Shown here in pieces: positions 35,710 through 45,319 of a DNA stretch of 64,000 bases. Position 1 is the stretch's first letter. Each line of letters begins with the position of its first letter. The notes below the pieces were generated by a model. It did no database searches. It saw nothing but the letters and a program-made list of their open reading frames with translations, and was not told the DNA's origin. Source of the DNA: Bradyrhizobium sp. CB1650 (GTDB lineage Bacteria > Pseudomonadota > Alphaproteobacteria > Rhizobiales > Xanthobacteraceae); the NCBI RefSeq assembly GCF_029761915.1, contig NZ_CP121695.1:3315501-3379500 (forward strand), read 5' to 3'. The position numbers were made by a program, and so were the translations under genes.

Positions 35710-36464
35710 TCAGCTTGTGGCCGATTCCGTTGAAAAAAACCCGCAGTAATTGATTGTAATGCCGCGTGCACCGCCTTTTGCCGGATCTATGCGGGCCTCG
35801 GGGTGGGCCATCGGGATCAGCTTGGCCATCTTCCGAAGGTTCTGGGCGATGGCTGCGAGGATGAACTCGTCACGCGCGCCGTTTGGGCCTCGTAGACGTA
35901 GACGGTCGAGCTTGAGAATGCGCTTGAGATGCGCAAATAGCATCTCGATCGTTTTGCGAAGCCGCCGCGATATCCGGCCTTCCCAAGATCGCGCGATCTC
36001 GCGTGCCATGTCACGAGCGCCTTAATAGATCGATCGCGGCACGTATCGAGCGGGCTCCTTTGGACAGCACCGCTGCTTTAGACGGCAAGCTTGGCAATCA
36101 TACTTGCTCGCCCGGTAGCGTAGTGTCCCACCATCGATCAATGAGCCGGTCGTCGTCAGCAACTTGCCGCCGGGGCAGACGTAAACATCACTGGCATGGT
36201 CGTAGGTGAAGTCATCGCGTGAGAAGGTACCATCCTGGCGGCCTGACCTGTCGAACACTGTCACATGCGGCTCGATGCCATGCTCATAGACCGGCCAGCC
36301 GAGCATCTCAGCCGAGCCGTAAGCGCTGTCGCCCATGAGCCTGGCCGGATAGATGTCGAAGCGCTCCATCGAACGTTCGATCATGCGTTTGGCGGCGAGG
36401 ACCTCGGCCTGTCGGATCGCCGTGGTTGCTTCAACATCAACGATGATCGCGTTCTCGACGTAGA
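35710..36464 (-). pseudogene. IS1182-family transposase C-terminal half, nonsense mutation
   Basis: The frame reads NAIIVDVEATTAIRQAEVLA, DSAYGSAEMLGWPVYEHGIE and RYVPRSIY, then a TAA at 36022-36024 where the family has a Glu codon. It continues in the same frame GARDMAREIARSWEGRISRR and LFAHLKRILKLDRLRLRG. The first half is missing: homology stops near 36464, exactly where repeat copy A begins. The element is dead. Confidence 0.85.
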
Positions 36465-36540
36465 TAAGGTTTCATACGAAACGGAGTCAGTTCGTCGACC
36501 GATAAGGAAAACCAACAAAGCTTATCAGTCAGACGAACGC
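36461..36540 (+). repeat. Compound repeat, copy A
   Basis: Copy A of a roughly 77-bp unit found four times between 36.4 and 46.2 kb. Layout of the unit: GACTGATAAG, about 25 bases containing CGGAATCAG, then ACTGATAAG, 12-14 bases, and the inverted CTTATCAGTC. In copy A the first element is worn (AGATAAGG), the second is CCGATAAGG at 36499 and the third CTTATCAGTC at 36521. It abuts the IS1182 remnant. Confidence 0.8.
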
Positions 36541-36633
36541 TTAATAGTGTGCTGAACGAGGCGACCGGTCGCCGGGCTGGGGCGCCTTAGCCGTTGCAGT
36601 GCGCGAGTCGCGATTCATTTATGTCGGCGAGAT
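36541..36633 (+). repeat. Left direct repeat (primase gene fragment)
   Basis: Together with the end of copy A, positions 36501-36633 match 46119-46250 with only a few differences and one indel (133 against 132 bases). The sequence includes the codons for AVRESRFI of the primase-like gene that continues only in the right copy. The two copies flank a 9.5-kb cargo segment. Confidence 0.8.
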
Positions 36634-36804
36634 AGCGGCGCTTGCGCGCTTTGGCGGTCGAATTGCTCGCCTGCCATCGGACGACCGATCAGGCGAGCAA
36701 GCGTCCCGAGCACTTCGTCCGCGCGGAAGGAAATGACAGGAGCGCCATCGATCCGAACCTCAGCTTCCCCCTTCCCCATGAGTCGAAGCAAATCCTAAAC
36801 GTCA

Positions 36805-36824
36805 ATTGTGATAGATGTCACATA
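36805..36824. promoter_or_regulatory. Consensus CRP-type binding site
   Basis: ATTGTGATAGATGTCACATA contains TGTGA, six bases, TCACA, an exact match to the cAMP receptor protein consensus. It lies about 250 bases before the cytochrome-like gene that is cotranscribed with an adenylate cyclase gene. Binding by a CRP-family protein is inferred from the sequence alone. Confidence 0.6.
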
Positions 36825-37074
36825 TCTTACCGTAATCCCATGCTACGCTTCGCGAGCAGGGGCGCGGTATTTGTTTCTGAATGTGTCTCCCGTCAAGGTC
36901 AGTTTCGGCAAAGTTTCAAAATTTCTGCAAATTGCAAAGTTCTGCAAATTCAATTGGGGACCTCTGCCAGCGCGCTTGCGCAAACGGAATCTCCGGGTCA
37001 CATTGATAGCCGGAATCCGTGTCCTGCAGGCATGCGCACTTGAGCAGCAGTCCTACCGGCACGAAGGGGGGCAC

Positions 37075-38682
37075 ATGCCGCGATCTAGATCCCGGTCGAG
37101 CTGGGCGGTCGTCGCCACAGCCGCCACGACGCTGACGCTGAGACTTGCACTGGTACCTGCGCTCCTGCCCGCGATGGCAGTTGCGGCGGACACGCCCGAT
37201 CCGTTCGCCTCCAATTTCGGCGTCTACCCGCCGGCGGACTCCAATCCGCCGCCGTTCGAGGGGCCCTACAAATTCCGCAAGCTGAGCCACGACTATCCCG
37301 CGCAGCCGCCAGAGCGGTCGTGGCGCGACGTCAAGCCGAAGGGCCGCATCACCGTTGCCAACGCCGCCGACTACATGGCGCGGCTGAAGGAATATGTCGC
37401 GCCGTCGCTGCGCAAGATGATCGAGGCGCCCGCGCAATGGGACCCGGCGTCGAGCGGCTGGTACGACATGCCCTGGATGGGGCCGGCGGATGCGCCCGGA
37501 GACTACGACAGCGGACGCGATCCGATCCTTGGTGCATTCACCGGGCAGATCATCGTCGCCGCAAGCGAGACCAACAGCGGGCTCAAGAGCGACACCGAAA
37601 ACCACACCATCGTCTATTACGACCGCATGGCGGCGACGATGCTGGACAAGATCTGGAAGGACGTGCGCAGCCCCGATACTGCCGCCGCGAGCTTTCCCGA
37701 GGGCGGGCTCGTGGTGAAGGCCGGCGGGGTAGCGGCGACGCCGGACGACTGGCCGGTGGTCGATGGCGCCGCGATGTGGCGCGTGTATAGGCCGCCGCTC
37801 AAGGAGATCATCGACCATCGCCTGCACGGCTCGAAGGCGCCCTACACGCTGCAAGTGACGGACCTGCGCGTGATGCAGTTCGACATCATCGTCAAGGACA
37901 CCGACGCGGCGCCGGAGACGGGCTGGGTGTTTACGACCTTCGTCTATGACAAGGATGCACCCAAGGGCACAGGCGCCTGGGACCAGCTCGTGCCGCTCGG
38001 CGCCACTTGGGGCAACGATCCACAATTTGATCTTTATCCGGAAGGTCATCCGCCCGGCACGGCGCTGACGCAGTTCTGGCACAATCCGAAGGCGCCTGCC
38101 TACACCAACGCCACCCTCGGATGGGGCGGCCGCATGTCGGGGCCGATCGACATCGCCCAGCGCCACGGCGTGATCCTGGTGCAGGGTGTGCAGCGCGGGC
38201 AGCTCAAGACCGACGCCGATTGCGACTCGCCGAACGTCAAGCATACCGATGTCTCCGGTGGCTTCCATGCGTCGGCCTGCCTGAGCTGCCATGGCACCGC
38301 CCAAAGCCTGGTGCCGGCGCGGATGTATCCCTCGCCGATCATCGCGTCGCTGCCGCCGGACGGACAGCCGTTCTGCCTCTACACGCCGGGCGGCCTGGAA
38401 TGGGCCCAGTGGTATCAGAACCGCCCGGGCGACCAGCCGCAGAACCCGTTGCCCGCGCTGCTGTTGCCGGCGGCCGTAACCACCGCGAGCATGGCGGCGC
38501 TGCCGTTCGTGCGCCTCGCGCCCAATCCCGCGACGCCGGTCGATCCGCAGGCGATCCAGCTCACCCTCACGCAGCCGGTGCGCGGGCTCGACTATGATAT
38601 GCTCTTGATGTTCGCCATCGGCAACGCGCAGACGGCCAGCCAGGGCTTCACCCTGCTGCCGAAGCGGACACCGGTCCATTGA
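37075..38682 (+). CDS. Exported c-type cytochrome-like protein (535 aa)
   Basis: A strong AAGGGGGG lies three bases before ATG 37075; upstream in-frame codons are not protein-like. A long signal peptide (to about residue 38, ending AVAA) leads to a periplasmic protein. A single haem c motif, ASACLSCHG, lies near residue 405, with a nearby Met (ARMYPSP) as possible sixth ligand. The rest is rich in Trp, Tyr and Pro and matches no domain I can name; it may be an enzyme that uses haem c as electron carrier. Its stop overlaps the TTG start of the cyclase gene, so the two are coupled. Confidence 0.8.
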   Translation: MPRSRSRSSWAVVATAATTLTLRLALVPALLPAMAVAADTPDPFASNFGVYPPADSNPPPFEGPYKFRKLSHDYPAQPPERSWRDVKPKGRITVANAADYMARLKEYVAPSLRKMIEAPAQWDPASSGWYDMPWMGPADAPGDYDSGRDPILGAFTGQIIVAASETNSGLKSDTENHTIVYYDRMAATMLDKIWKDVRSPDTAAASFPEGGLVVKAGGVAATPDDWPVVDGAAMWRVYRPPLKEIIDHRLHGSKAPYTLQVTDLRVMQFDIIVKDTDAAPETGWVFTTFVYDKDAPKGTGAWDQLVPLGATWGNDPQFDLYPEGHPPGTALTQFWHNPKAPAYTNATLGWGGRMSGPIDIAQRHGVILVQGVQRGQLKTDADCDSPNVKHTDVSGGFHASACLSCHGTAQSLVPARMYPSPIIASLPPDGQPFCLYTPGGLEWAQWYQNRPGDQPQNPLPALLLPAAVTTASMAALPFVRLAPNPATPVDPQAIQLTLTQPVRGLDYDMLLMFAIGNAQTASQGFTLLPKRTPVH

Positions 38683-41618
38683 GCGCCTTCTGCACCCAGT
38701 GCGGCACGCAGCTTGGCGAGGGCATCAAGTTCTGCGGCGCCTGCGGCGCGCGGATTCCGGAGGCGAAGCCAGTGACGGTTCGGCTTGCGCTCGGCGAGCG
38801 CCGCAACATGACCGTTCTGTTCGCCGATCTGGTCGGTTCTACCCAGATGATCGACGGACGCGACCCCGAAGAGCTACTCGACGGCCTCGCCGCCTATCGC
38901 ATCGCCATCCGCGAGACCGTCGACGGCTTCGGCGGTTTCATCCTGCATCATCTCGGCGACGGCGTGGTGGTCTGCTTCGGCTACCCGATCGCTAATGAGG
39001 ACGCAGCCGAGCGCGCGGTCCGCGCCGGTCTCGCCATCGTCGACAAGGTCGCGCGGCTTGCGCCTGCGGTCGCCGGCACGCCGCTTGAGGTCCGTGTCGG
39101 CATCGCTACCGGCGTGATCGTTGCGCAGGGCAATGCGGCCACCGCGCGCATCGAGGATAATTTCACCGGCGCTGCGCTCAACATTGCCGCACGGTTGCAG
39201 TCACTGGCCGCGCCGGGCGAGGTCATCATGGCGCAGTCGACCGCGCGCCTGGTCGAGGGGGTGTTCGAGGCGCGCGCGCTCGGGCCGCAGACCCTGAAAG
39301 GTTTCGCCGAGCCGATCGCGGCGTTCGTGCCCACCGGCATCCGCGCCGGCCGCAGCCGTTTCGAGCGGCGGCTCGAGATCGCCCGCGCTCCGCTCATCAA
39401 TCGCCATGTGGAGCGCGATGCGCTCAGGCGCCTGTTCGACAAGGCGTGCGGGGGAGCGGCGCAATTCATCAATCTCGTCGGCGAAGCTGGCATCGGCAAG
39501 TCGCGCCTTGCGCACGTGCTGAACGAAACCGCGCCGGATGCCGGGTTCCAGACCGTCAATCTGCAATGCAACGCGGCGCTCGCCAACACCGTGCTGCATC
39601 CCCATATCGATCTGCTGCAGCGGCAGTGTGGCATCGTAGCCCATGACGAAGACGGCGTGCGAATGCAAAAGTTGCGCGCCTTTCTCGATGGCCGGCCGGC
39701 GACCGATCCCGATGCGCCAGCGCTGCTCGCAAGCCTGCTCGGCATCGCCGGCGAGGATGTGCCGCCTGTCCGTATGAGCCCGCCCGAGCAGCGCGCGCGC
39801 ACGCTCGCGATCCTCCAGGAGCTCATAGTTGCGCAGGCGCGGGAAAAGCCACTGGTCGTCGTCTATGAGGATCTGCATTGGGCCGATCCCACGTCGCTCG
39901 ATTTCCTCTCCGGCTTCGTCGAGGCAAACCCCGCGGCGCCCTTGATGATGATTGCGACCACGCGGCCCGGATCGCGGCTCGAATGGACTGAGCGTGAGAC
40001 GGTCACCACACTCGCGGTCGATCGGTTGACGGCAGACGATTCCTCCCGCTTTGCCGAGGCGATCGGGCACGATCTCGGGCTGTCGCCAACCGATGTGTCG
40101 CGCATCGTCGCGAAGACCGACGGCGTGCCGCTGTTCGTCGAAGAGATGACGCGCATGATGCTGGAGTCGCCGGAACGCATCCGCCGCGGCGACCTGCCTG
40201 AAACCCTCTCGGATCTCTTGACCGAGCGGCTCGACAGGCTCGGGCCGGCCCGACGCGTGATCCAGGTCTGCGCCGTGATCGGCCGCGAGTTCGCGCCCGC
40301 GCTGCTCGCCGCGGTGATGGAGCAGCCCCTTGACGAGCTCGGCGAGCCCCTGCAGGCGATCCTCGCCTCCGGCCTGGTCGGTCAGGGGCCGGGCGAGAAC
40401 CTCAGCTTCAAGCACGCGCTGATTCAGGATGCCGCCTATGCCTCGCTACTGGCGCGGCCGCGGCGCGAGCTGCACGAGCGCGTCGCGCAGCGGCTGATCT
40501 CGGACTTCGCCGAAATCGCCGAGCGCGAGCCGGAGCTCGTCGCCCGCCATCTCACCCTCGGCGGCAAGCCGCATGCGGCGGCGGGATGGTGGCTGCGTGC
40601 GGGCGGCGCCGCGATAGGCCGGGGCAGCGCGCAGGAGGCAGCGGCGCTGTTGCAAGCGGGGCTCGATGCACTCGCCGACCAGCCCGACGACGAGGCGCGC
40701 CGGCGCGAGGAACTCGGCCTCCTCGCCGTGCTCGGCCCTGCTCAGATGGTGATGAAGGGCCCCGGCAGTCCCGACTTCGGTGCCGTGCAGCGGCGCGCCT
40801 ACGACACCTGCCGCGCACTGCCCGATACGCCGTCGTTGTTCCGCATCACCTATGGTCTTGCGCTGTATCATTGGGGGAAGGCGGAATTTGCAACCGCGCT
40901 GCCGCTCGCGGCAGCGCTCGACGCGATGAAGGCCGACGACCCCAGCGAAGAGCACGTGCTCGCTGCCGGCAACATGAACGGCATGATCCGCCTGCATCTC
41001 GGCGACGCGACGGAGGCGCGCACCCGCCTGAGCGAGACCGTCGGGCTTTACCGGCCGGAGCGTCACGCGCCGCTCTATCCGCACTACATGATGGATTTCG
41101 GCGTGTTCGGCCGCTTCTATCTCGGCATCGCCTGTGCGATGACGGGCGCGGGCGATGTCGGCGCGGCCCATGCGCGGGATGCGGTGCAGCTTGCGGAGGC
41201 ACTCGGCCAACCGCATTCACGCGGCTTTTCCATGCTCGCCAATTTCATCGTCGCGATGCTGCGCGACGACGTGGAGGCCGCCCGAGACTGGGCGACGCGC
41301 TGCCGCCCGTTTTGCGTTGAGATGGGCTTCCCGGAATTCGTCGCCTTCGCCGACGTCGCGCTCGGCTGGGCCGACATCCAGGACGGCGCGGTGGAGAGTG
41401 GCCTTGCGCGCCTCGACGAGGGCATCGTCGCCTGGAAGGCCACGGGTTTCGAGACCTGGCAGACCTGGTTCGGGGCGCTCCGCGCGCAGGCATTGGTCAA
41501 ACTCGGCCGCCACGACGAGGCCCGCGCCGAAGTCGCCGACCAGGAGCGCCGCGCGGCGCAGAACGGCGAGCGCCTGTTTGCGCAGTATTTGGCGGACGCT
41601 GTGCCGTCGGCGCCGTGA
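38679..41618 (+). CDS. Zinc-ribbon / class III cyclase / AAA ATPase / TPR protein
   Basis: A 979-aa signalling protein starting at TTG 38679 (TTGA overlap). Residues 5-22 form a zinc ribbon (Cys 5, 8, 19, 22). The cyclase domain (40-215) keeps metal ligands D50 and D94 and N168/R172. A large STAND-type ATPase follows with Walker A GEAGIGKS at 268-275 and VVYEDLHWADP as Walker B. The last 350 residues are helical TPR-like repeats. It probably makes cAMP under control of nucleotide binding and a protein ligand. Coupling to a periplasmic haem protein and an upstream CRP site suggest a redox-linked cAMP circuit (inference). Confidence 0.94.
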   Translation: MSAFCTQCGTQLGEGIKFCGACGARIPEAKPVTVRLALGERRNMTVLFADLVGSTQMIDGRDPEELLDGLAAYRIAIRETVDGFGGFILHHLGDGVVVCFGYPIANEDAAERAVRAGLAIVDKVARLAPAVAGTPLEVRVGIATGVIVAQGNAATARIEDNFTGAALNIAARLQSLAAPGEVIMAQSTARLVEGVFEARALGPQTLKGFAEPIAAFVPTGIRAGRSRFERRLEIARAPLINRHVERDALRRLFDKACGGAAQFINLVGEAGIGKSRLAHVLNETAPDAGFQTVNLQCNAALANTVLHPHIDLLQRQCGIVAHDEDGVRMQKLRAFLDGRPATDPDAPALLASLLGIAGEDVPPVRMSPPEQRARTLAILQELIVAQAREKPLVVVYEDLHWADPTSLDFLSGFVEANPAAPLMMIATTRPGSRLEWTERETVTTLAVDRLTADDSSRFAEAIGHDLGLSPTDVSRIVAKTDGVPLFVEEMTRMMLESPERIRRGDLPETLSDLLTERLDRLGPARRVIQVCAVIGREFAPALLAAVMEQPLDELGEPLQAILASGLVGQGPGENLSFKHALIQDAAYASLLARPRRELHERVAQRLISDFAEIAEREPELVARHLTLGGKPHAAAGWWLRAGGAAIGRGSAQEAAALLQAGLDALADQPDDEARRREELGLLAVLGPAQMVMKGPGSPDFGAVQRRAYDTCRALPDTPSLFRITYGLALYHWGKAEFATALPLAAALDAMKADDPSEEHVLAAGNMNGMIRLHLGDATEARTRLSETVGLYRPERHAPLYPHYMMDFGVFGRFYLGIACAMTGAGDVGAAHARDAVQLAEALGQPHSRGFSMLANFIVAMLRDDVEAARDWATRCRPFCVEMGFPEFVAFADVALGWADIQDGAVESGLARLDEGIVAWKATGFETWQTWFGALRAQALVKLGRHDEARAEVADQERRAAQNGERLFAQYLADAVPSAP

Positions 41619-41664
41619 ATGGCGGAGGCCGCGCATCACCACTCTCTGCCGGTCGACTTGTCGA

Positions 41665-41736
41665 CTGACAAACCTTCAGACGAAACGGAATCAGTTCGCG
41701 AACTGATAAGCAAATTGCCAAAAGCTTATCAGCCAG
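41665..41736 (+). repeat. Compound repeat, copy B
   Basis: The first element is GACTGACAAAC (worn), followed by CGGAATCAGTTCGCG, ACTGATAAGC at 41702, 12 bases, and GCTTATCAG at 41724. The inner pair forms 9-10-base arms. It begins 46 bases after the cyclase stop and separates that operon from the AraC/NYN cargo. Confidence 0.8.
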
Positions 41737-42029
41737 CCTCGGCTCTTCCTTGGGAACGGGTTAGCTGCGAATATCATTCGGACCGAGCTGGCTGTTTGGA
41801 ACGGCTTCGACTTCGGACCACGCATTGGGCCAAGGCAGAAAAACGCCGTCGTCACCCAGTGCGGAGTCAAAACAATATCGCTCAATGTTTCAGAGGAGCT
41901 AATGATCTCCTGCCTACTGAGCTGGCAGGGCATGGGCGGTGGCACGGGGTAGCGCAAGAGTATCATTCCGGTGCAACGGAAGCCTGGGTCCATTCAACAC
42001 GGAATCCGCGGCCGAGAACGCTGGTAGCT
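41737..42029. other. Intergenic, no supported gene
   Basis: Downstream of copy B and upstream of the AraC gene's stop I see no frame with a ribosome binding site or recognisable product. Confidence 0.55.
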
Positions 42030-42959
42030 TTAGCATAAGCCACTCTCGCGTCGAAAAACCGTTGGCGTGATTCCCGTCAACTTTAGAAACGCGCGGTTCA
42101 GTTGGGCGGCGTCGCTAAATCCTACCATGAGCGCCACGGCGGCAATCGATAGATCGCGTTTCAGCAGAAGCTCCTTCGCAACACTGATCCGCTCGGATAG
42201 GACGTACTGATAGGGCGAAAGCCCGACGGATTGTTTAAACGCCCGAATAAAGTAGAACTGGCTCAATCCCACCAAGTTCGCCAATTCAGAAATCCCGATT
42301 TGTTTCGAAATGTGAGCTTCAATAAACTCTTTGACGCGTCTTAATTGAAGTGCAGTTAAACCTCCGCGAACCGGATTCAGTTGTGAGTGCCGCGGATCAG
42401 CGACGTGCTCGAGTTCCCACAAAAGCAACAGTCCGAGCGTTTCCGCATAAGCGTGGTCGTTTATACTCGAGCCATCTAAGACCCTTTGGAGTTTTAGGAG
42501 CGTGACTTTAAGATTGTCGTTTTCAAAATACAAAGACGGAGGAATTTTTGAGATATCGTTTGCGTCGCGATCTGCTGCGGGAGGCGAAAGATGGACTGCA
42601 AAGACCGACGACATGCGGCTCTTGAAACGAGCCCAGCCTTCCGTAGAACACCCGATCGGCGCGAACGTTAGTTTACCTCGGACATCAGCAAGCGTCGAAC
42701 GGTTCGCGCCATTTATAGTAGTCTCGCCATCAGAGCGGACAAAGTCATGCAGCGCTACATAAGCTGCATCTCCTCTTACTCGATATTCCACTTCCACTGA
42801 TGGAGTACGAACAAGCTCCGCAGAGAACCACGACCAGGACATCCGCCTAACTAAAGATGGATCCTGGGCATCAGCGTGTCGCTTATTACACTCGATTTTA
42901 GCGTCCGGCCCCAAACCCATTTCCCCTCGAAGAAGTCGATTTTTGGACTTAGTGTACAT
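42030..42959 (-). CDS. AraC-family transcriptional regulator
   Basis: A 309-aa regulator (ATG 42959 after TAGGA; a start at 43034 would add 25 residues). The C-terminal 100 residues carry both helix-turn-helix motifs (ISELANLVGLSQFYFIRAFK; AAVALMVGFSDAAQLNRAFL) and the PYQYVLSERI linker. The N-terminal part (YRVRGDAAYVALHDFVRSDG) is a cupin-like sensor of unknown ligand. Base composition is lower in GC than its neighbours, suggesting separate acquisition. It is alone between repeat copies B and C apart from the NYN gene. Confidence 0.86.
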   Translation of the reverse strand: MYTKSKNRLLRGEMGLGPDAKIECNKRHADAQDPSLVRRMSWSWFSAELVRTPSVEVEYRVRGDAAYVALHDFVRSDGETTINGANRSTLADVRGKLTFAPIGCSTEGWARFKSRMSSVFAVHLSPPAADRDANDISKIPPSLYFENDNLKVTLLKLQRVLDGSSINDHAYAETLGLLLLWELEHVADPRHSQLNPVRGGLTALQLRRVKEFIEAHISKQIGISELANLVGLSQFYFIRAFKQSVGLSPYQYVLSERISVAKELLLKRDLSIAAVALMVGFSDAAQLNRAFLKLTGITPTVFRRESGLC

Positions 42960-43307
42960 ACCAATAAGTCCTACTAAATAGCAATAATTGCTCGAACTAT
43001 CGAAAATTGCTTGGCGAACAGGTTTAAAAAACAACCTCAGGGTCTTACAACTTGCGCCAAATAGCTTTTCTTGCGCTGAAATAGTTTCAAAGAGCAGTGC
43101 TCCTATTGCTGATCATAGTTCTTCATGGTGTCGTTCCGGTTCGCTGGACAAGCTCGGGTACTGTTACGTAGTGGGGCTTAGCTTGGTCAGTTCGACAGCG
43201 CATTTGGAGGATCATGAAGAAGCCGGTTCTTGCACTTGCAGCATCTGTTCTCGGAACCGTTGTCGCGAAGGCCGACTGTGCGCCTCGAACAGTTTACAAC
43301 TGCACAC
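42960..43307. other. Divergent intergenic region
   Basis: This low-GC stretch separates the AraC and NYN genes, which point away from each other, so it must hold both promoters. No clear operator was identified. Confidence 0.5.
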
Positions 43308-43895
43308 ATGTCGTATGAAAACGCCAACAGGGTTGCGCTCTTTATCGACGGCGCTAACCTCCATGCGACGGCCAGGACACTCGGTTTCGACATCGATTAC
43401 AAGCGCCTGCTGAAGGAATTTCAGAGCCGCGGGACGCTGCTGCGCGCGTTCTATTACACCACGATCATTGACGATCAGGAATACTCGTCGATCATTCCCC
43501 TAATCGATTGGCTCGATTACAACGGCTACACGGTCGTCACTAAGGCGACCAAGGAATTCATCGATGCCAGCGGCCGCCGTAAGATCAAGGGTAACATGGA
43601 TATCGAGCTTGCGGTCAATGCCATGGAGCTTGCCGAGCATATCGGCCAGATGGTGCTATTCTCGGGCGACGGCGATTTCCGGTCTCTGGTCGAGGCGGTG
43701 CAGCGGCGGGGCGTGAGGGTGACCGTCATTTCAACGATCGCCAGCCAGCCTCCGATGATCGCCGACGAATTGCGCCGCCAGGCCGACGTCTTCACCGACC
43801 TCGTCGAGCTGCAATCCAAGCTTGGCCGCGATCCGTCCGAACGCCCGACCCCGCGCGAGCCCGCACGCATGCCTCATGTCGCGCAAAACAAGTAA
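43308..43895 (+). CDS. NYN-domain (LabA/DUF88) protein, PIN-like nuclease fold
   Basis: A 195-aa protein with the NYN domain. Acidic residues of the metal site are present: D14 in LFIDGANL, D98 in GNMDIELAV, and D121/D123 in LFSGDGDFRSL. The C-terminus ends in a Pro-rich tail (PSERPTPREP). Such proteins are predicted RNases. The ATG at 43308 gives the family N-terminus. The family is normally a single conserved chromosomal gene in Bradyrhizobium, so this may be an extra copy carried as cargo. It lies 110 bases before repeat copy C. Confidence 0.9.
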   Translation: MSYENANRVALFIDGANLHATARTLGFDIDYKRLLKEFQSRGTLLRAFYYTTIIDDQEYSSIIPLIDWLDYNGYTVVTKATKEFIDASGRRKIKGNMDIELAVNAMELAEHIGQMVLFSGDGDFRSLVEAVQRRGVRVTVISTIASQPPMIADELRRQADVFTDLVELQSKLGRDPSERPTPREPARMPHVAQNK

Positions 43896-44005
43896 GCGTA
43901 TGGCAGCGTCGCGTCCTGCCCGGCACCCCCCGATGGGCTCCGATCGAAGCTGAGGCAAAAGTCGATCTGCTGGCCGAATTTGACCGCAAATGAAGCCACT
44001 CTGCT

Positions 44006-44086
44006 GACTGATAAGAAAATCCTACCGACGGAATCAGCGCGCGGACTGATAAGGTTTCGAGCATTTGCTTATCAGTCCGATCGGCC
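44006..44086 (+). repeat. Compound repeat, copy C
   Basis: The best-preserved copy: GACTGATAAG, 20 bases, CGGAATCAGCGCGCG, GACTGATAAGG near 44044, 12-13 bases, and GCTTATCAGTCC near 44067. It separates the NYN gene from the PepSY/RND remnants. Confidence 0.82.
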
Positions 44087-44277
44087 ACGTAAGGGGAGAG
44101 AATCCCTCCCTGCGCTCCGAGCTAAATCAAATGTCAGTACTTGCAGCGGCTTGAGCGACGCAGACTCTCCGCCGCTGCGGTCAACGCCGCCAGTGGTACA
44201 TACGGTCTCACCGACTAGCGCTAAACCCTGACTCTCGCAAGAATGAAAGCGGACATAGGGACCGGCTCAGCCGATGC

Positions 44278-45001
44278 CTACTCATTACCCCGATCAGAAG
44301 TGGCCATTAGGTGAGGGGACGTAAAGCGGTGCAAGGTTTGCTTCGGTCGTTTAGGAGAGCGCATGCGATGAGTGGCCGACCGACTTTTGGAAGTGGCGCG
44401 TGGTGGTTCGAGGAAGACCTCCTTCACGTGGTCATCGCTTAGCACGACAACCACGAAATTGAGCTGATCGCCTTCCTTGATCAGACCTCCGCTGATGGCC
44501 TTTCCAGCTGCGGCTTTCTCAGCGATCGCGACGGCGTCAGATAGATCCTGTTTGACCACTCTCAACGCGTTGATGCCGTCCCGTTCTTCCATTTCAAGCT
44601 CGTTAAGAGTCCACGACGTCTCAGGTCCGGCTATCAGCCCCGTACGAGCATCAACGACGTTTTCCCATATCTCTTTGTCTTTGATGGTCCTCACCCGATA
44701 AGAGGGATTGTCCGAGGTATCGAAATATCGCGGCGGCTCGAGACCCCTTATGTAATCGTTCGGCAATGCCAATCGCCTGGACGAGCGAAAGCTGCGCAGC
44801 ACGGAATGCCCCAAGGAACCGCTGATCGGACTCCGTGTTCGTCTCACGATGAGCTGATGCGCTTTGGCCAGTAGAGTTCAACGATCCATCGTTGAGTTCA
44901 GCCATGGCGGCGCGAGGGACAAGTGCTAGGGACAGCAGAAGGATTCCGATGAACGCTTGCTTCTTCGGCATCACACCAATTGGACGGCTTGATAGATTCA
45001 T
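44278..45001 (-). pseudogene. Secreted PepSY-domain protein, one frameshift
   Basis: The first frame (45001 down) gives a signal peptide (KQAFIGILLLSLALVPRAAM) and LSLVQAIGIAERLHKGSRAA, the start of a PepSY domain. Near 44725 the frame must change to read FDTSDNPSYRVRTIKDKEIW and ENVVDARTGLIAGPE, then a second PepSY-like unit (LSDAVAIAEKAAAGKAISGG). One base lost or gained explains it. PepSY domains usually restrain peptidases or bind metal-linked partners in the periplasm. The tail after EPPRAT is not family-like. Confidence 0.75.
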
Positions 45002-45104
45002 GAGATGAGCGTTGGGTTTGAGTAATGGACGGAGGGGAAGTAGCTCCGCCGGGGCACTTCACATTAGTAGCGGGAACCGGCGCACGATCTTTGGGTCGCG
45101 CTGG

Positions 45105-45311
45105 TCACTTGTGCCTCAGGACGTCAGGCCACAACGCCGCAGCAACTATCAGTGATTGGCAGGCAAGCGTAGGCGGAGATTTCGTGCTGCACCGGCCGGG
45201 TTCGCCCGACCCCGAAGCCGCAGTAACGGCAGTCGGTTTGAGAGTGGTAAAGAACGCAAGGAAGAACAACGCCCCGATTCCGAACATAAAGACGCTGATA
45301 ACTTGCCTCAT
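45105..45311 (-). CDS. Small membrane or secreted protein (68 aa)
   Basis: AGGAG six bases before ATG 45311 overlaps the stop of the RND remnant, so the gene is coupled to it. The product begins MRQVISVFMFGIGALFFLAF, a membrane anchor or signal, and continues TAVTAASGSGEPG. I recognise the first half as a small protein found next to transporters in Bradyrhizobium. Role unknown. Confidence 0.65.
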   Translation of the reverse strand: MRQVISVFMFGIGALFFLAFFTTLKPTAVTAASGSGEPGRCSTKSPPTLACQSLIVAAALWPDVLRHK

Positions 45312-45319
45312 ATTGGCTC

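Noticed and set aside
36916-38679. 587-codon open frame on the minus strand opposite the cytochrome-like gene
   Set aside because: It is the high-GC antisense shadow of a gene with signal peptide, haem motif and ribosome binding site. Its product is Arg- and His-rich and matches nothing.
39201-40415. 404-codon minus-strand frame inside the cyclase/AAA gene
   Set aside because: Antisense shadow; composition and lack of start signal do not fit a gene.
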